Shown piece after piece: positions 49,401 through 59,075 of a stretch of 64,000 bases of DNA. A program made the translations under genes and the position numbers. Within the stretch, counting starts at the first letter, position 1. Each line of letters opens with the position of its first letter. The DNA is taken from contig JAKSZT010053887.1 in assembly GCA_026826555.1 (NCBI GenBank), positions 70,138,026-70,202,025 on the forward strand, written 5' to 3'. Under the pieces are notes generated by a model. The model was not told the origin of the DNA. It saw only the letters and a program-made list of their open reading frames with translations, and searched no databases. This stretch comes from Tolypeutes matacus. Its lineage: Eukaryota; Chordata; Mammalia; Cingulata; Chlamyphoridae.

Positions 49401-50772
49401 TCCCTGAGCCCCTGCTCAATTTTTCATTTTCTTTTCTCTTTCTGTTCTATCTCTTCAATTTCAGTTGTTCTGTTTTCAACATCACTTCTTTTTTCTTCTT
49501 TGATTTTGAGTCTGCTGTTATATGCCTCTAGTATGTTTTTAATCTCACTTATTGTCTCTTTCATTCTCATAAGCTCTGTTATCTTTATATTCAGGTTTTC
49601 AAATTCTTCTTTGTGCTAGCCCAGTGTCTTCTTGATGTCCTTTATCTCTTTAGCCATATTGTCTTTCAGCTCATTGATTTGATTTAGGAGATTTGTATGA
49701 ACCCCATTGATTAGTTATCTAAAACCTTGTGTCTTATCAGGGGCTTTGATATATCCCTTTGTTTAAGCCATATCTTCCTTTTTCTTAGAATGGCTTATAA
49801 TTTTTTGCTGATGTTTACGCATCTGATTATGATGTCTAGGCATCTGAAGCTCAATTTCTCTCTCTTAAGTAGGTATTTAGTGGTGGGAAGCTGTGTATTA
49901 CTGCTGTTCTTTGATTCTTGGCTCAACCTGTTCTAGCTCTTTAGGATTGTCCTAGTTTTGTTGCTCATATCTGGGCAATGGACCCAGTAATGGATTGCAG
50001 ACCCACTTCCAAGGGCATTGAGGGGAAAGTCTATAAAAGCCCAAAGATAACCTCTTTTATTTATTTATTTAATTTTCCTTGTATACACTTCCTTAGTCTG
50101 CCAGCAGATGGCACTCTTTGGCAGACCTCTCAGTTCAAGAGCTGGTTGAAACATGTTTGCTGTAACCTTGACTGGAACTATAACAAGGACAAGTGGGTCC
50201 TATCTCAGAACTATTCAGAGCTTCACAAATAAAAGTTTCTCAGAAGCTGTTTTCCTCCCTTTGTGGGCAGCTCCCTCCTTTTCCCAGGTAAGAAATAATT
50301 CCACTCTCCTCTGTGTCCTCAACAACCAGTCCTGGTCAGTAGGGAGGGTGTTTGAGAGAGTTGGATCTCTTTAGTCCCCTGCTGGCTTCCATGGCTTCCA
50401 ATGGTGCAGCCCTACCCAGCCTGGAAGGGAACATGGGAGACAGCAGACAAATTTGGTGGCCAAAAGCTGAATCAGCCTTGAGATGCTTCCCTCTCTTTCC
50501 CCTTTCCTGGAGAAGTTGACCACTGTGGCCCCCTCTGTCTGTAGCTTCTGGGGTATGGGTACCAGCAGCTGCAACTTCAGCTTTTACATTTTTCCCATTG
50601 AGATTCTTTTTCTTTTTCTTAACCCCTCTCTTCTTGGTGGTGTCCAGCCTTTACCTGTTGTCCTATGCCCTAGAACAAATTTTCCAGGCCATTTTTGCCT
50701 ATTCTTTACCTATTTTTCTGGGAGAGAAGTGAGTTCTGTGTGTCTCTAATCTGCTATCTTCCCAGAAGTCCA
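46472..50772 (-). mobile_element. L1 with 5' and 3' ends present but large internal deletion
   Basis: Read leftward from 50772, it opens with a typical L1 5' end (GGGACTTCTGGGAAGATAGC). A 5' UTR follows, then ORF1 remnants: a frame at 49125-49316 reads PRHILLRMSNAKDKEKNLNAAKE, and decayed LPA/ILYPA and YEGEF motifs lie at about 48960-49060. A short ORF2 endonuclease piece (about 48440-48700) jumps at about 48420 to the ORF2 C-terminus, followed by the 3' UTR. Most of ORF2 is missing. Flanking GTCACTTTCTTT (46460-46471) and GTCCCTTTCTTT (50773-50784) form the target-site duplication. A (TAA)n run lies at 46602-46628. Confidence 0.85.
48699..48755. repeat. 57-bp foreign segment inside the L1, copied from about 42984-43039
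   Basis: The segment GAAATGTGGCAGCTTGAAGG... matches 42984-43039 in the same orientation at all but about three positions, including one 1-bp indel. It does not belong to L1. It sits next to the deleted ORF1/ORF2 junction. Confidence 0.8.
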
Positions 50773-50927
50773 GTCCCTTTCTTTAAAATGAGTGATTTGT
50801 TATAGGGGATCTCTAAAATTGATCTAGTCATTAACATTCTAGACCTCCACTATACTACATAACACCTGTGGTAAATATTGTTTAAACTGTATGTGGATGG
50901 GATATATTCAGCTGAGTAATAAGCCCT

Positions 50928-51055
50928 TGTTTTTGTTTGCTAAAGGCTGCCAAAACAATCTACCAGAAATTTGTTGGCTCTTACAATGGAGATTTACTAA
51001 CTTATAAGCTTACAGTTCTAGGCCATGAAAGTGCCTAAATCAAGGCATCATCACT
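50928..51055 (-). repeat. 3' end of an MLT1-like LTR
   Basis: The stretch ('gtttgctaaaggctgccaaaacaatctaccag..', '..aatcaaggcatcatc') aligns with the reverse complement of the 3' end of the LTR at 58417-58935. Confidence 0.6.
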
Positions 51056-51247
51056 TCTCTTTTTAGGTCTTCAGCTGATTGGATGAGAGACATCTCTTAT
51101 TGCTGAAGGCACACTCCTCAGTTGATTGTACATGTAACCAGTCATAGATGCAATCAACTTACTGATGGTTTTAGTCCACGAAATATCAACACAGTAAACA
51201 TTATGCCAGTGCTTGCTTGACCAAACAACCAGGCACCATTACAGGGA
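51056..51247 (-). repeat. MLT2-like (ERVL) LTR fragment, inverted
   Basis: This is the reverse complement of the 5' part of the LTR at 51912-52359 (aligning to about 51951-52146), roughly 85% alike by eye. Confidence 0.7.
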
Positions 51248-51249
51248 AT

Positions 51250-51911
51250 TACTGTACTGGCTGGGGTGATTGATCCTGACTATTAAGGGGAAATAGGACT
51301 GCTACTAAACAATGGAGGCAAAGAAAAGTTTGCCTGAAATACAGGAGATCCTCTAGGGTATCTCTTAGGATTACCATGCCCTGTGATTAAAGCCGATGGA
51401 AAACTGCAACAACCCAATCCAAGCAGGACTGCTAATAGCCCAGAAACTTCAGGAACGAAGGCTTGGGTTACCCCACCCAGCAAAGAACCACGGCCAGCTG
51501 AGGGGAAAGGGAACATGGAATGGGTAGTGGAAGAAGGTGGTGATAAATACAAACTATGACCACATGATCAGTTACAGAAATAAGGACTGTAATGGTCATG
51601 AACATTTCTTCCTTATTTTGTTATGAGTATGTTTGTACATGTACATAAAACAAATATCCTTGTTTTCTTCCCTATCTTATCCCCTTATCATATAATGTAA
51701 GTCGTATTAGTTTCATGTCATAATATTTAAGTTATGTCATAAATATCAAAGTTAAGAGTGAATATTACCCAAGGACTTGGACCCTATTCTGGAGAGATTT
51801 AGTGCATTTCCAGCTGTATGCAGGACAGTTGAGTATTGTTATTGTTTTTATTTAGAGATTAAATATTGTTTAAGGTGATGTGTATGGCTACCAAGTTGAC
51901 AAGGGGTGGAC
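51250..51911 (+). repeat. ERVL internal 3' region remnant
   Basis: The sequence resembles the 3' internal region of ERVL-type endogenous retroviruses and ends in a purine-rich tract, AAGGGGTGGA (51901-51910), immediately before an LTR start. Many stops are present and no protein product is possible. Upstream provirus parts are absent; an inverted LTR fragment abuts instead. Confidence 0.6.
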
Positions 51912-52359
51912 TATGATGGTTAGGCTCATGTGTCAACTTGGACAGGTAATGGTGCCTGGTTGTTTGGTCAAGCAAGTGCTAGCCTAATGTTTACCGTGAT
52001 GCTATTTCGTGGACTAAAATCATCAGTAAGCTGATTGCATCTGTGGCTGATTACATGTACAATCAACTGAGGAAATTGCCTTCGGCAATGAAAGATTTCT
52101 CATCCAATCAGTCTGAAGGTTTAAAAGGCGAAGTGATGATTTCAACAGTCAGAAGAAAGAATTTCCATCTCTACTTCAGCCAGCCACCTTCTCCTGGAGC
52201 ATGCATCAAAAATCTTCATCAGAGTTCCCAGCTTGCAGCCTGCCCTAAAGAATTGAGACTCGTGCATCCCATAGTCATGTGAGGCATTTTATAAAATCTC
52301 ATAATATTTACAGATATCTCCTGTCAGTTCTGTTTCCCTAGAGAACCCTGACTAATACA
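51912..52359 (+). repeat. MLT2-like 3' LTR of the ERVL remnant
   Basis: It starts TATGATGGTTAGGCTCATGTG and ends CCCTGACTAATACA, the ends expected of MLT2-type LTRs, and is preceded by a polypurine tract. About 450 bp, typical of the family. Confidence 0.75.
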
Positions 52360-53187
52360 GCCCTAAAGGCAATGGCCATGACTTTCTTGGTCACCATGGA
52401 AATTCTAGTTTCTAGTACAATTCCCAACATGCTAATAATAATTTTTCATAAATAAATGTAAGGGAGAGAAAGATAAAATTCAGTCAGCTTCTACCTTTCT
52501 GTTTAAGCATTTCTTCCATATGCAAGCCCTTGGTTTTGATGCTTTTTTCACATTGCTACAAATCCTCACAGCAACACTAACAGTAGGGATTATTAACTCC
52601 ATTTTACAGGTGAGGAAACTGAGGCCTGGGGAAAAAAATAAATAACTGGACTAAGGTTAGACTGCCTGCAGTGGAGGAATCAAGATTTGAACCAAGGTCT
52701 ATCTTATCCTCAAATCTATACTCTGCATTATACCAAGTGCAATTAAAGCACTTTCTAAATTACAAATAATCCTATGAAAATATCAGTTTCCTTGTTATTG
52801 TTACTAGAAAGATTCTGATAAATCCATTAGGCATCCTATTGTGAGGTAGTATACTGTCATTCCTGAAGAAGGGGATTTTATTTGTTTTAAAAAAACAATG
52901 GCCCAGAGAAAGCCTTTCCTCAGCCTTCATAATCCATTCCTCTAACAGTGCTGACCTTTGTCCCACCACTTTCTTATAGGGAACTGCAATCCCTTTGTGT
53001 TCCACAGGAGCCTCCAGAGAAGCACAATTGCCAGAATAATCACCTCCTTTAAAAGCCCTCACCCATCTCTGTTCTCCCAGAGCCTCATCAGACAGCCTCA
53101 GTGTTTTAAGAGTCATTTGCAGACAGGCTGCTGAAGGCATACCACCATTGCTTGGGCAGTGCCACCCTTGAATGCACAAGCTCATTT
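52360..53187. other. Intronic; one MIR, otherwise unassigned
   Basis: An antisense MIR lies at about 52555-52735 ('ccattttacaggtgaggaaactgaggcctgg', 'aagatttgaaccaagg'). A 137-codon minus-strand frame spans 52772-53185 without a recognisable family. Confidence 0.6.
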
Positions 53188-53202
53188 AAGACCTAAGAGG
53201 AC

Positions 53203-53625
53203 TCAGGTCAATTCCAAGTCCTGAAAGTGCCCCCATATTGCACTCTTTTTCCCTCTTCTTAACTACAGCACCTTCAGTGACCACTGTCTCCACGTCAATG
53301 ATATAATTTCTTCCATTGCTAGAACCACAATAAATCTATATTGACCTGAGTGACATTGCAATGACAGAGACAGGCCATTATATATCCTGCCGTAGCCTAC
53401 AGAACTGAGTGGGAGAGAGTGTAAACTACAATGTAAACTATAATCCATGCTTAGTGGCAATGCTTCAAAATGTGTTCATCAATTACAATGAATGTACCAC
53501 ACCAATGAAAGAAGTTGTTAATGTGGGAAAAGTGGGAGGTGTGGGGGATGGGGCATATGGGAATCCCTTATATTTTTTTATGTAACAGTGTATGTAATCT
53601 AAGTATCTTTTAAAAATAAATAAAA
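53203..53625 (+). mobile_element. Unnamed L1-mobilised retroposon, copy G, with 5' inversion
   Basis: The segment 53203-53340 is reversed relative to 53341-53625; both belong to the same family and meet around the shared motif TTGACCTGAGT. A duplication flanks the whole unit: AAGACCTAAGAGGAC (53188-53202) and AAGATCTAAGAGAAC (53626-53640). This is the footprint of twin priming by L1 machinery. Confidence 0.88.
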
Positions 53626-53640
53626 AAGATCTAAGAGAAC

Positions 53641-54590
53641 TTTATCCTCAAGTTTAGAGGAAAATGGAAGAAGAAGAAAAAAGAACTTCAATAACTCCCT
53701 TTTTTCCATACATGGGAAGTCCTTTTCCTTTTAGTAGTACATAACTAAAAACAAGGAGAGTTGATATGCTTGAATAAAGAAAAAATTTCAAGTCTTTTGT
53801 TTAGTTTTTCTGGGATATGGCATGAGGTCTTTAAAGAAATGAGTAAATTAATTTCACGTTTCATTAAGAAAGCATAGGCTTTACAATTTTGCTGTCATCT
53901 AGTTCTAGTTTACCTAGAGATAGCTAATTTCATGGCACTGCTGTCATCTTATTTCCCCAAATTTAGCCTCTTTTCCTGGCTCCCTTCTTAACATTTTTTC
54001 CACACCCCCGCCACCCCCCCGCCACCCCTCCACCATTCCCCCATTTAAGCTACCCTGAGTGATCATTCCTAGGCTTGTTTGTTAGGTGGTACAGTTTGCT
54101 GCTGCTTCAAAGAGGATCCCCTGCCTACAATGCCTTCTGGGATAGTTTCCTTATGAAGCGATTGCTATTGGGAATATATTACCTAAGAGACTCTAGAACC
54201 TAAAATAGTGTATATTCTAACAATAGGTTGAAGCAGATGGTTTACAAATAATAACCAGCTCTCTCTCTCTCTCCTCACCTTTTCAAAATAAGAAACAATG
54301 AATAAACAATCTTTAAAATGGCTTCTCATTAACAGGGAAAAAAAGAGTCAAAGAAAGGGAGAATTATTTCTAGCAATTAATTGAATTAGGTAAATATTTT
54401 TGCTAATAATATTATTGCTATTAATTTTAGAAGTAGTAATTAGTAGTAGTAATGGTAGTATTATTAATTTATATGATTAATATATTGTGTATTATTTCTA
54501 TATAATATCCATATTAGTTATTCAGTGATCCTTAATAGTCTCTGAAAGGTTTTACCATCCTGTAATCATGGAAATCTAAGGAGGTTGTAT
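53641..54590. other. Intronic, unassigned
   Basis: C-rich tract at about 54003-54033, (CT)n at about 54259-54275 and a TAG/TAAT-rich stretch at about 54420-54475. No gene or interspersed repeat recognised. Confidence 0.55.
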
Positions 54591-54647
54591 GTTTGGTTGG
54601 TTATGTTATTATTTTTTTTTTTTCTAATCTGTTACCTTCTTTAACAG

Positions 54648-54679
54648 GTCAGCCTTTCTGCAGCTTGCAGGAGCCAACC
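54648..54679 (+). other. SPTSSB: SPTSSB terminal exon, 5' UTR part and splice acceptor
   Basis: A pyrimidine-rich tract at about 54609-54642 ends in TTAACAG at 54641-54647, giving a good acceptor with the exon starting at 54648. A plausible branch-point region (TCTAAT) lies at about 54623. Only 32 nt of 5' UTR precede the ATG in this exon, so further upstream exon sequence is needed. Weaker AGs at 54651-54652, 54662-54663 and 54669-54670 are alternative acceptors. Confidence 0.8.
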
Positions 54680-54910
54680 ATGGATTTGAGAAGTGTGAAG
54701 GAATATGTCTTCTGGCTCTACTATCAATACCAAATCATTAGTTGCTGTGCTGTTTTGGAGCCCTGGGAGCAATCTATGTTCAATACCATCTTACTAACCA
54801 TTTTTGCTATGGTGGTATACACCGCCTATGTATTTATCCCAATCCATATTCGCCTGGCTTGGGAATTCTTCTCGAAAATATGTGGCTATCACAGTATAAT
54901 TTCTAATTGA
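54680..54910 (+). CDS. SPTSSB: Serine palmitoyltransferase small subunit B (ssSPTb)
   Basis: The frame encodes 76 residues, the usual length of this family. The product is a small ER membrane subunit that activates the SPTLC1/SPTLC2 or SPTLC3 heterodimer, which condenses serine with acyl-CoA in the first step of sphingolipid synthesis. Recognisable motifs are [18 protein letters not shown] (about residues 13-30), a hydrophobic membrane segment at about 34-57, and a C-terminal [12 protein letters not shown] (60-71). Residue 25 is valine, the position reported to distinguish ssSPTb (Val) from ssSPTa (Met) in acyl-CoA chain-length preference. The chosen ATG has a strong context (A at -3, G at +4). 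The frame stays open upstream to 54593, but only across the intron's polypyrimidine tract. The whole coding region is in one exon with no frameshift or stop, so it looks functional. The gene identity is established family knowledge applied to a clear sequence match. Confidence 0.96.
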   Translation: MDLRSVKEYVFWLYYQYQIISCCAVLEPWEQSMFNTILLTIFAMVVYTAYVFIPIHIRLAWEFFSKICGYHSIISN

Positions 54911-56185
54911 TCTTGTTTGCATTCTGTGAAATGGCATTGCATATTAATAGGTTGCTTACAATTAGTTGATTGAGACAAATACTGTGTCTTCTCTCACTAG
55001 ATGGCCTGAAAATCTCTCTCGTCTCTATGCACTCTTGTACCCTGCTTGGAGTTTGAGATAGATTTCTCTTTTGGTTCTTTTGTACATGCTACATTGTGCA
55101 TCAGAGCATAGATAACTCAATTACTTTTTGTTTCTCTCAGTGCAAATCTATGATTTTAGTTTTTTTTTTTTTAAATCAGGACAATTTCATATACAAATTT
55201 TCTGGAAAATAGGCTCATAAGATATGTCAGAATCATATTTAAAATGCTCCTTTGATACCTATTCTATACTGAAGGATATATTTTAAAACATTTTCATAGG
55301 CTATTGCCAGAAGTACCCTATCCTCGTTCACAATATATGATATTAGTAAATTATATGGTTCTCCCTAAAGTCTTACTTTCCAGTAAACTTCTGATACCTA
55401 ATTTTTTTTTTAACTTCAAATGCAAGGAATGGGCTAGACACACTTAATTATCCCCTTTCAGACATGGTTTATGAATTGTTTCAAATGTCTCAAAAAGTAT
55501 AATTTCATTGCAGTCTAAAATCAACTATGTTGACTTTAGATAACCAAGTATTATAATACCAAGTACTTTTATTTGTAAGAAACAAAATATAATCAAAGTA
55601 AATTCAGTTATTGTGACCTGTGTTGCTGTCTTGCCTTGCATGATGATCCTGGGGTAAAAAGAGAAAAGAAATTGCTTTCTTTCTGAGCTTTTACTCAGAG
55701 GAGGGGGAAAAAAAATCATGTATTGGGCTACAGGAAGAAAAGCTAATAAATAGACTGGAAGTAATATTCTACCAGCAGGAACTCAACAGCTCCAGTTAAA
55801 AGCTTTGATATGGTGGCTCTTTTGCAGAGCAGAAAAAAGATTTATTAAATTTCCTTCAAAGTGTTTATTAAAAAACAAATAAGAGGTTTTAATTATACTG
55901 CAGAATCAAATATGAATGCCAAAGACCAAACTTTGCAGTTTCTCTTTTCTTCCAATAAACATTAATGTTAATAATTCTGGAGGGTAAAATGTAAATAGTT
56001 TTTGGACAAAAAACTATCTGTGTTATGGAAAAAATTTGTTTTTTTCCCAAGGGAAGTTAGAAAGATGTTTGGCATGTCAAATTAATTTGCATGATTGTTA
56101 AAAACAAACACGTTTTGAAGATAAACCAGGTCTGAACATGTATTTGTTGATTTTTGCACAATAAAATTAAGTTTAATTTTATAAG
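54911..56185 (+). other. SPTSSB: SPTSSB 3' UTR with candidate poly(A) signals
   Basis: About 1.25 kb of AT-rich sequence follows the stop codon without any repeat that I recognise. AATAAA hexamers occur at 55745-55750, 55954-55959 and 56160-56165. The last is followed by T-rich and GT-containing sequence (about 56205-56230), so it is my preferred end. Use of several sites is possible. The end point is inferred; transcript 3' ends would settle it. Confidence 0.6.
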
Positions 56186-56284
56186 TAAAAAATAATCTAC
56201 CTCCAGATTTGCTTTTTCCTTGTAGTGTACTAAATACCTAGATTTTTCTCTTCATTAATCCAATGTGGCAACTGGTCCTAAAAT

Positions 56285-56475
56285 AGCAGGGCAAGCACTA
56301 ACATTTATCAAGTGTCTGGTCCCTGTTGGACACGTTTTGTGTGTTGAAGTAGGCATTAAGATCTCCCATGTACAGCTGAGGAACCTGAAACTTAAAAAGT
56401 TACTTTTCTTGCTCAAGGTCCCTTAGCTACTAGAGGCAAAGCAAAGAGGCAAATCCAGATCAGAGCCACACTGAA
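56285..56475 (-). repeat. MIR SINE
   Basis: The antisense MIR pattern reads 'aacatttatcaagtgtctgg', 'gtacagctgaggaacctgaaac', 'cttgctcaaggtcccttagctac'. Confidence 0.65.
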
Positions 56476-56565
56476 TCTTGAAAATATTTGCCACATTGAA
56501 ATCCACTGGAGAGCAAATGGAAGATGTTGGGACAGAATCAGCAGCATGTTAGAAAGCAGAGCTCC

Positions 56566-56936
56566 GGCTAGCAGATGTGACTCAAGAGACTGAGTTCCCA
56601 CCTACCACATGGGAGTTTCCGTGTTTGATTCCCAGTGCCTCCTAAAGAAGGCAAGCAAGATGGTGCGCTGACGTGATGGGCAGATGTGGTGAGCTGGCGC
56701 AACAAGATGACGCAACAAGAGACACAGGCAGAAAACATAATGAGAGACACAACAAAGCAGGGGGCGGAAAAGGCTCAAGCAATTAGGTGCCTCCCTCCCA
56801 CAATGGAGGTCCCCAGTTTGGTTCTGGTGCCTCCTAAAAAGAAGACCAGCACACAACAAACAGACAGAGCAAATGCAAACAATGAGGGGATGTGGAGAAA
56901 TAAATAAATAATATATATATATATATTTTTTTTTTT
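56566..56936 (+). repeat. Dimeric DAS-type SINE
   Basis: Two tRNA-like units (about 56568-56642 and 56765-56835) each end in a TGCCTCCTAAA(A/G) motif, with a body and an AAATAAATAAATAATATAT tail. A 13-bp duplication flanks it: AAAGCAGAGCTCC (56553-56565) versus AAAGCAGAGTTCC (56937-56949). Confidence 0.92.
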
Positions 56937-56949
56937 AAAGCAGAGTTCC

Positions 56950-57913
56950 ATCAAATAAAAGAGGTAGGAACATGAGGAGATGGCCCAGGTTGGAGGAGCA
57001 ACAAGCCCAGGCCCCAGATGCCACCTTTGCTACTGTGTTAGGGATGCTATGCTCTCCCATTTTTCTGCAGCCCAGGCCCACATGCCTATTTTAAAGATTG
57101 CTTTGATTCTTAAATATTTAACAGAATTAAATCTCAGTTAACCATGAACTTGGATGAAGTCCCAGCTCACAATGATTCAAAACCTTTATATGCATGGACC
57201 CCTGCTAAGTATTCTTGGAATTCAACCACAAAGATACTGCATTGACCTTCTCAAAATCCCCCTTCTAAAAATAAGAGAGTTAAAATGAACATGAATGGAC
57301 AAACTAAAGCTTAATAAAGGATTATTGCAAAGCACTCCCCCAGGGTGTCACTTTGAAAGTATTTCCTCTGAGCAATCAAAATAAATAGATACAAGTCCAA
57401 AAACTGTAAGCAGACATTGTTTAGAAGAATACTAACAGCGTGCAACAGGAAAGAAAAGAAAGCTCACCAGCTCTGCTTGTTCTTCTAAACTAAGATGCTC
57501 TTTGCCTTGACCACAGCTAGCCTAGATTAGAAACACTTTTTATGTGCTTTGCTTTTGTTTCTACTACTTAAATATTTCTTTTGTGTGTACAAGACCAAAA
57601 CAAAACAGAATCCAAATGTTCCATGTTTCTAATGGACTTGCATTTGCCACTCACAAAACTAGGAATCATAACATGTTCCTTTACTGGTATTGGCCAAGTC
57701 AGCAATTGCTTTTAGCTACTTGTGCAACAAAATCCCAAGAAATAAGGTGATTTTAACATCAAGATACCATTGATCAATCTTATTAATAAGTTGAGTGCCC
57801 CAAACAAAATTTGCTAATCCTAGTTTTCTATTTCTTTCTTCTTTTACCACCAACATCTTTAGGTTCCCTCACAAGTAGCACATATAGTCCTTGAAGGCAG
57901 GAAGTATGTACCC
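56950..57913. other. Downstream intergenic, unassigned
   Basis: No gene or repeat recognised. Confidence 0.5.
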
Positions 57914-58183
57914 TTTTTTTTTTTTTTAAGATTTATTTATTTATTTATTTATCCCCCTCCTTGCTGCTTGTGCTCACCGTGTCCATTTGCTTTCCGTTTT
58001 TCTGTGTCTGCTTGTCTCCCTTTGTTGTGCCATCTTGCTGCGCCAGCTCACCATGCCACGCAGGCCGTCAGCTCACCGCACCACGTGGGCCAACTTGCCT
58101 TCACCAGGAGGCCCCAGGAATAGAATCTGGGGCCTCCCATATGGTAAACAGGAGCCCAACCAATTGAGCCCCAGCTGCTTCTC
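57914..58183 (-). repeat. DAS-type SINE, same subfamily as 41327-41581
   Basis: A T run and TTTATTTATTTATTTAT start is followed by the GC-rich body in antisense, the antisense tRNA head with GGAATAGAATCTGGGGCC, and an end near CCAGCTGCTTCTCC. Confidence 0.9.
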
Positions 58184-58416
58184 CTGTCCTTATTTCTGAA
58201 TTTCCAGTATCTAGCCCAGTGCCTGTAACGGCTTACCAGATATATAACCTAGAGAACATTATATCTGTATTCCAATACACTGTATCCACAGGAAAACAAG
58301 GAAGCTCAGTATACTTAAAGAGCCACCCTCAAATGGACAGCATTGGGTTGCCAAATCAAAAAGTAACTCTCATTGGTTCATTTATTCACTAATGCAACAA
58401 ATTTTTCCAAAAGGCT

Positions 58417-58935
58417 ATGTGTTGGTTTGAATCTTTTTGGACCCCAGAAAATTATGTTCTTAAATTGACCCTATTGTGAACCTTTTATTAAATTACATCA
58501 ATTAAGGGCCATTTGATTAGATTGCTCCAGTACAGTGTGGCCCAGGGTGGGTCTCAGTCCTCTGACTAGAGTCCTTTATATACGGAGGAATAAAGGCTGC
58601 AGACACAGGAAAAAGCTGCAGAGATAAAGAAGAACCCAGAAGCTGAGAGAGAAGGCCCTGGGAGTCATGTGCCTGATTGCCCTGAGCTGAGCTTGGGGAG
58701 AAAGTGAGCCTGGAGGAAAAGGCAGAGACTGGCAGAGTTGCCCTTGTGCCTTGCCACGTGGCAAGAGTCCAGAATCTCCAGCAGCCGACCTTCAGGGAGA
58801 GAACTTCACCTGATGCCTTGATTTGGACATTTTTCCCAGCCTCAGAACCGTAAGCTGTTAACCTAATAAATCCCATTGTAAAAACCAACTCATTTCTGGT
58901 ATATTGCATTGGCAGCCTTCAGCAAACTAAAATAG
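58417..58935 (+). repeat. MLT1-like (ERVL-MaLR) solo LTR
   Basis: It opens TGTGTTGGTTTGAATC, carries 'tgatgccttgatttggac' and 'cctcagaaccgtaagctgttaacctaataaatccc', and ends 'gcagccttcagcaaactaaaat'. The layout matches MLT1-type LTRs. The minus-strand 130-codon frame at 58517-58909 is incidental. Confidence 0.65.
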
Positions 58936-59075
58936 CCTACCATATACTGATGGATAGAGGGATGGAGAGAGAGATATGTGATGAAGAAACTACAGTAGAA
59001 ACTAGGTGGTGGGTATGCAGGTGTTCACTACAAGATTCTTTTAACTATGCTATAAGTTTGAAAAAATTTTGTTAA
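58936..59075 (+). repeat. L1M-like 3' terminal fragment
   Basis: 'tgggtatgcaggtgttcactacaagattcttttaactatgctataagtttgaaaaaattttg' resembles the last part of L1M 3' UTRs. Confidence 0.5.

Larger units (their letters stand above)
18926..54647 (+). other. SPTSSB: Predicted first intron of SPTSSB
   Basis: The span runs from the donor at 18926 to the acceptor at 54647 and holds no coding sequence that I can support. Open frames inside it match transposable elements or have no recognisable family. Repeats listed separately account for a large share; the remainder is AT-rich single-copy-looking DNA. Confidence 0.55.

Noticed and set aside
54593..54679. Upstream extension of the SPTSSB frame to a TTG at 54593
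   Set aside because: It crosses the intronic polypyrimidine tract and splice acceptor, and the family starts at MDLR.
58517..58909. 130-codon minus-strand frame
   Set aside because: It lies wholly inside an MLT1-like LTR on the opposite strand.
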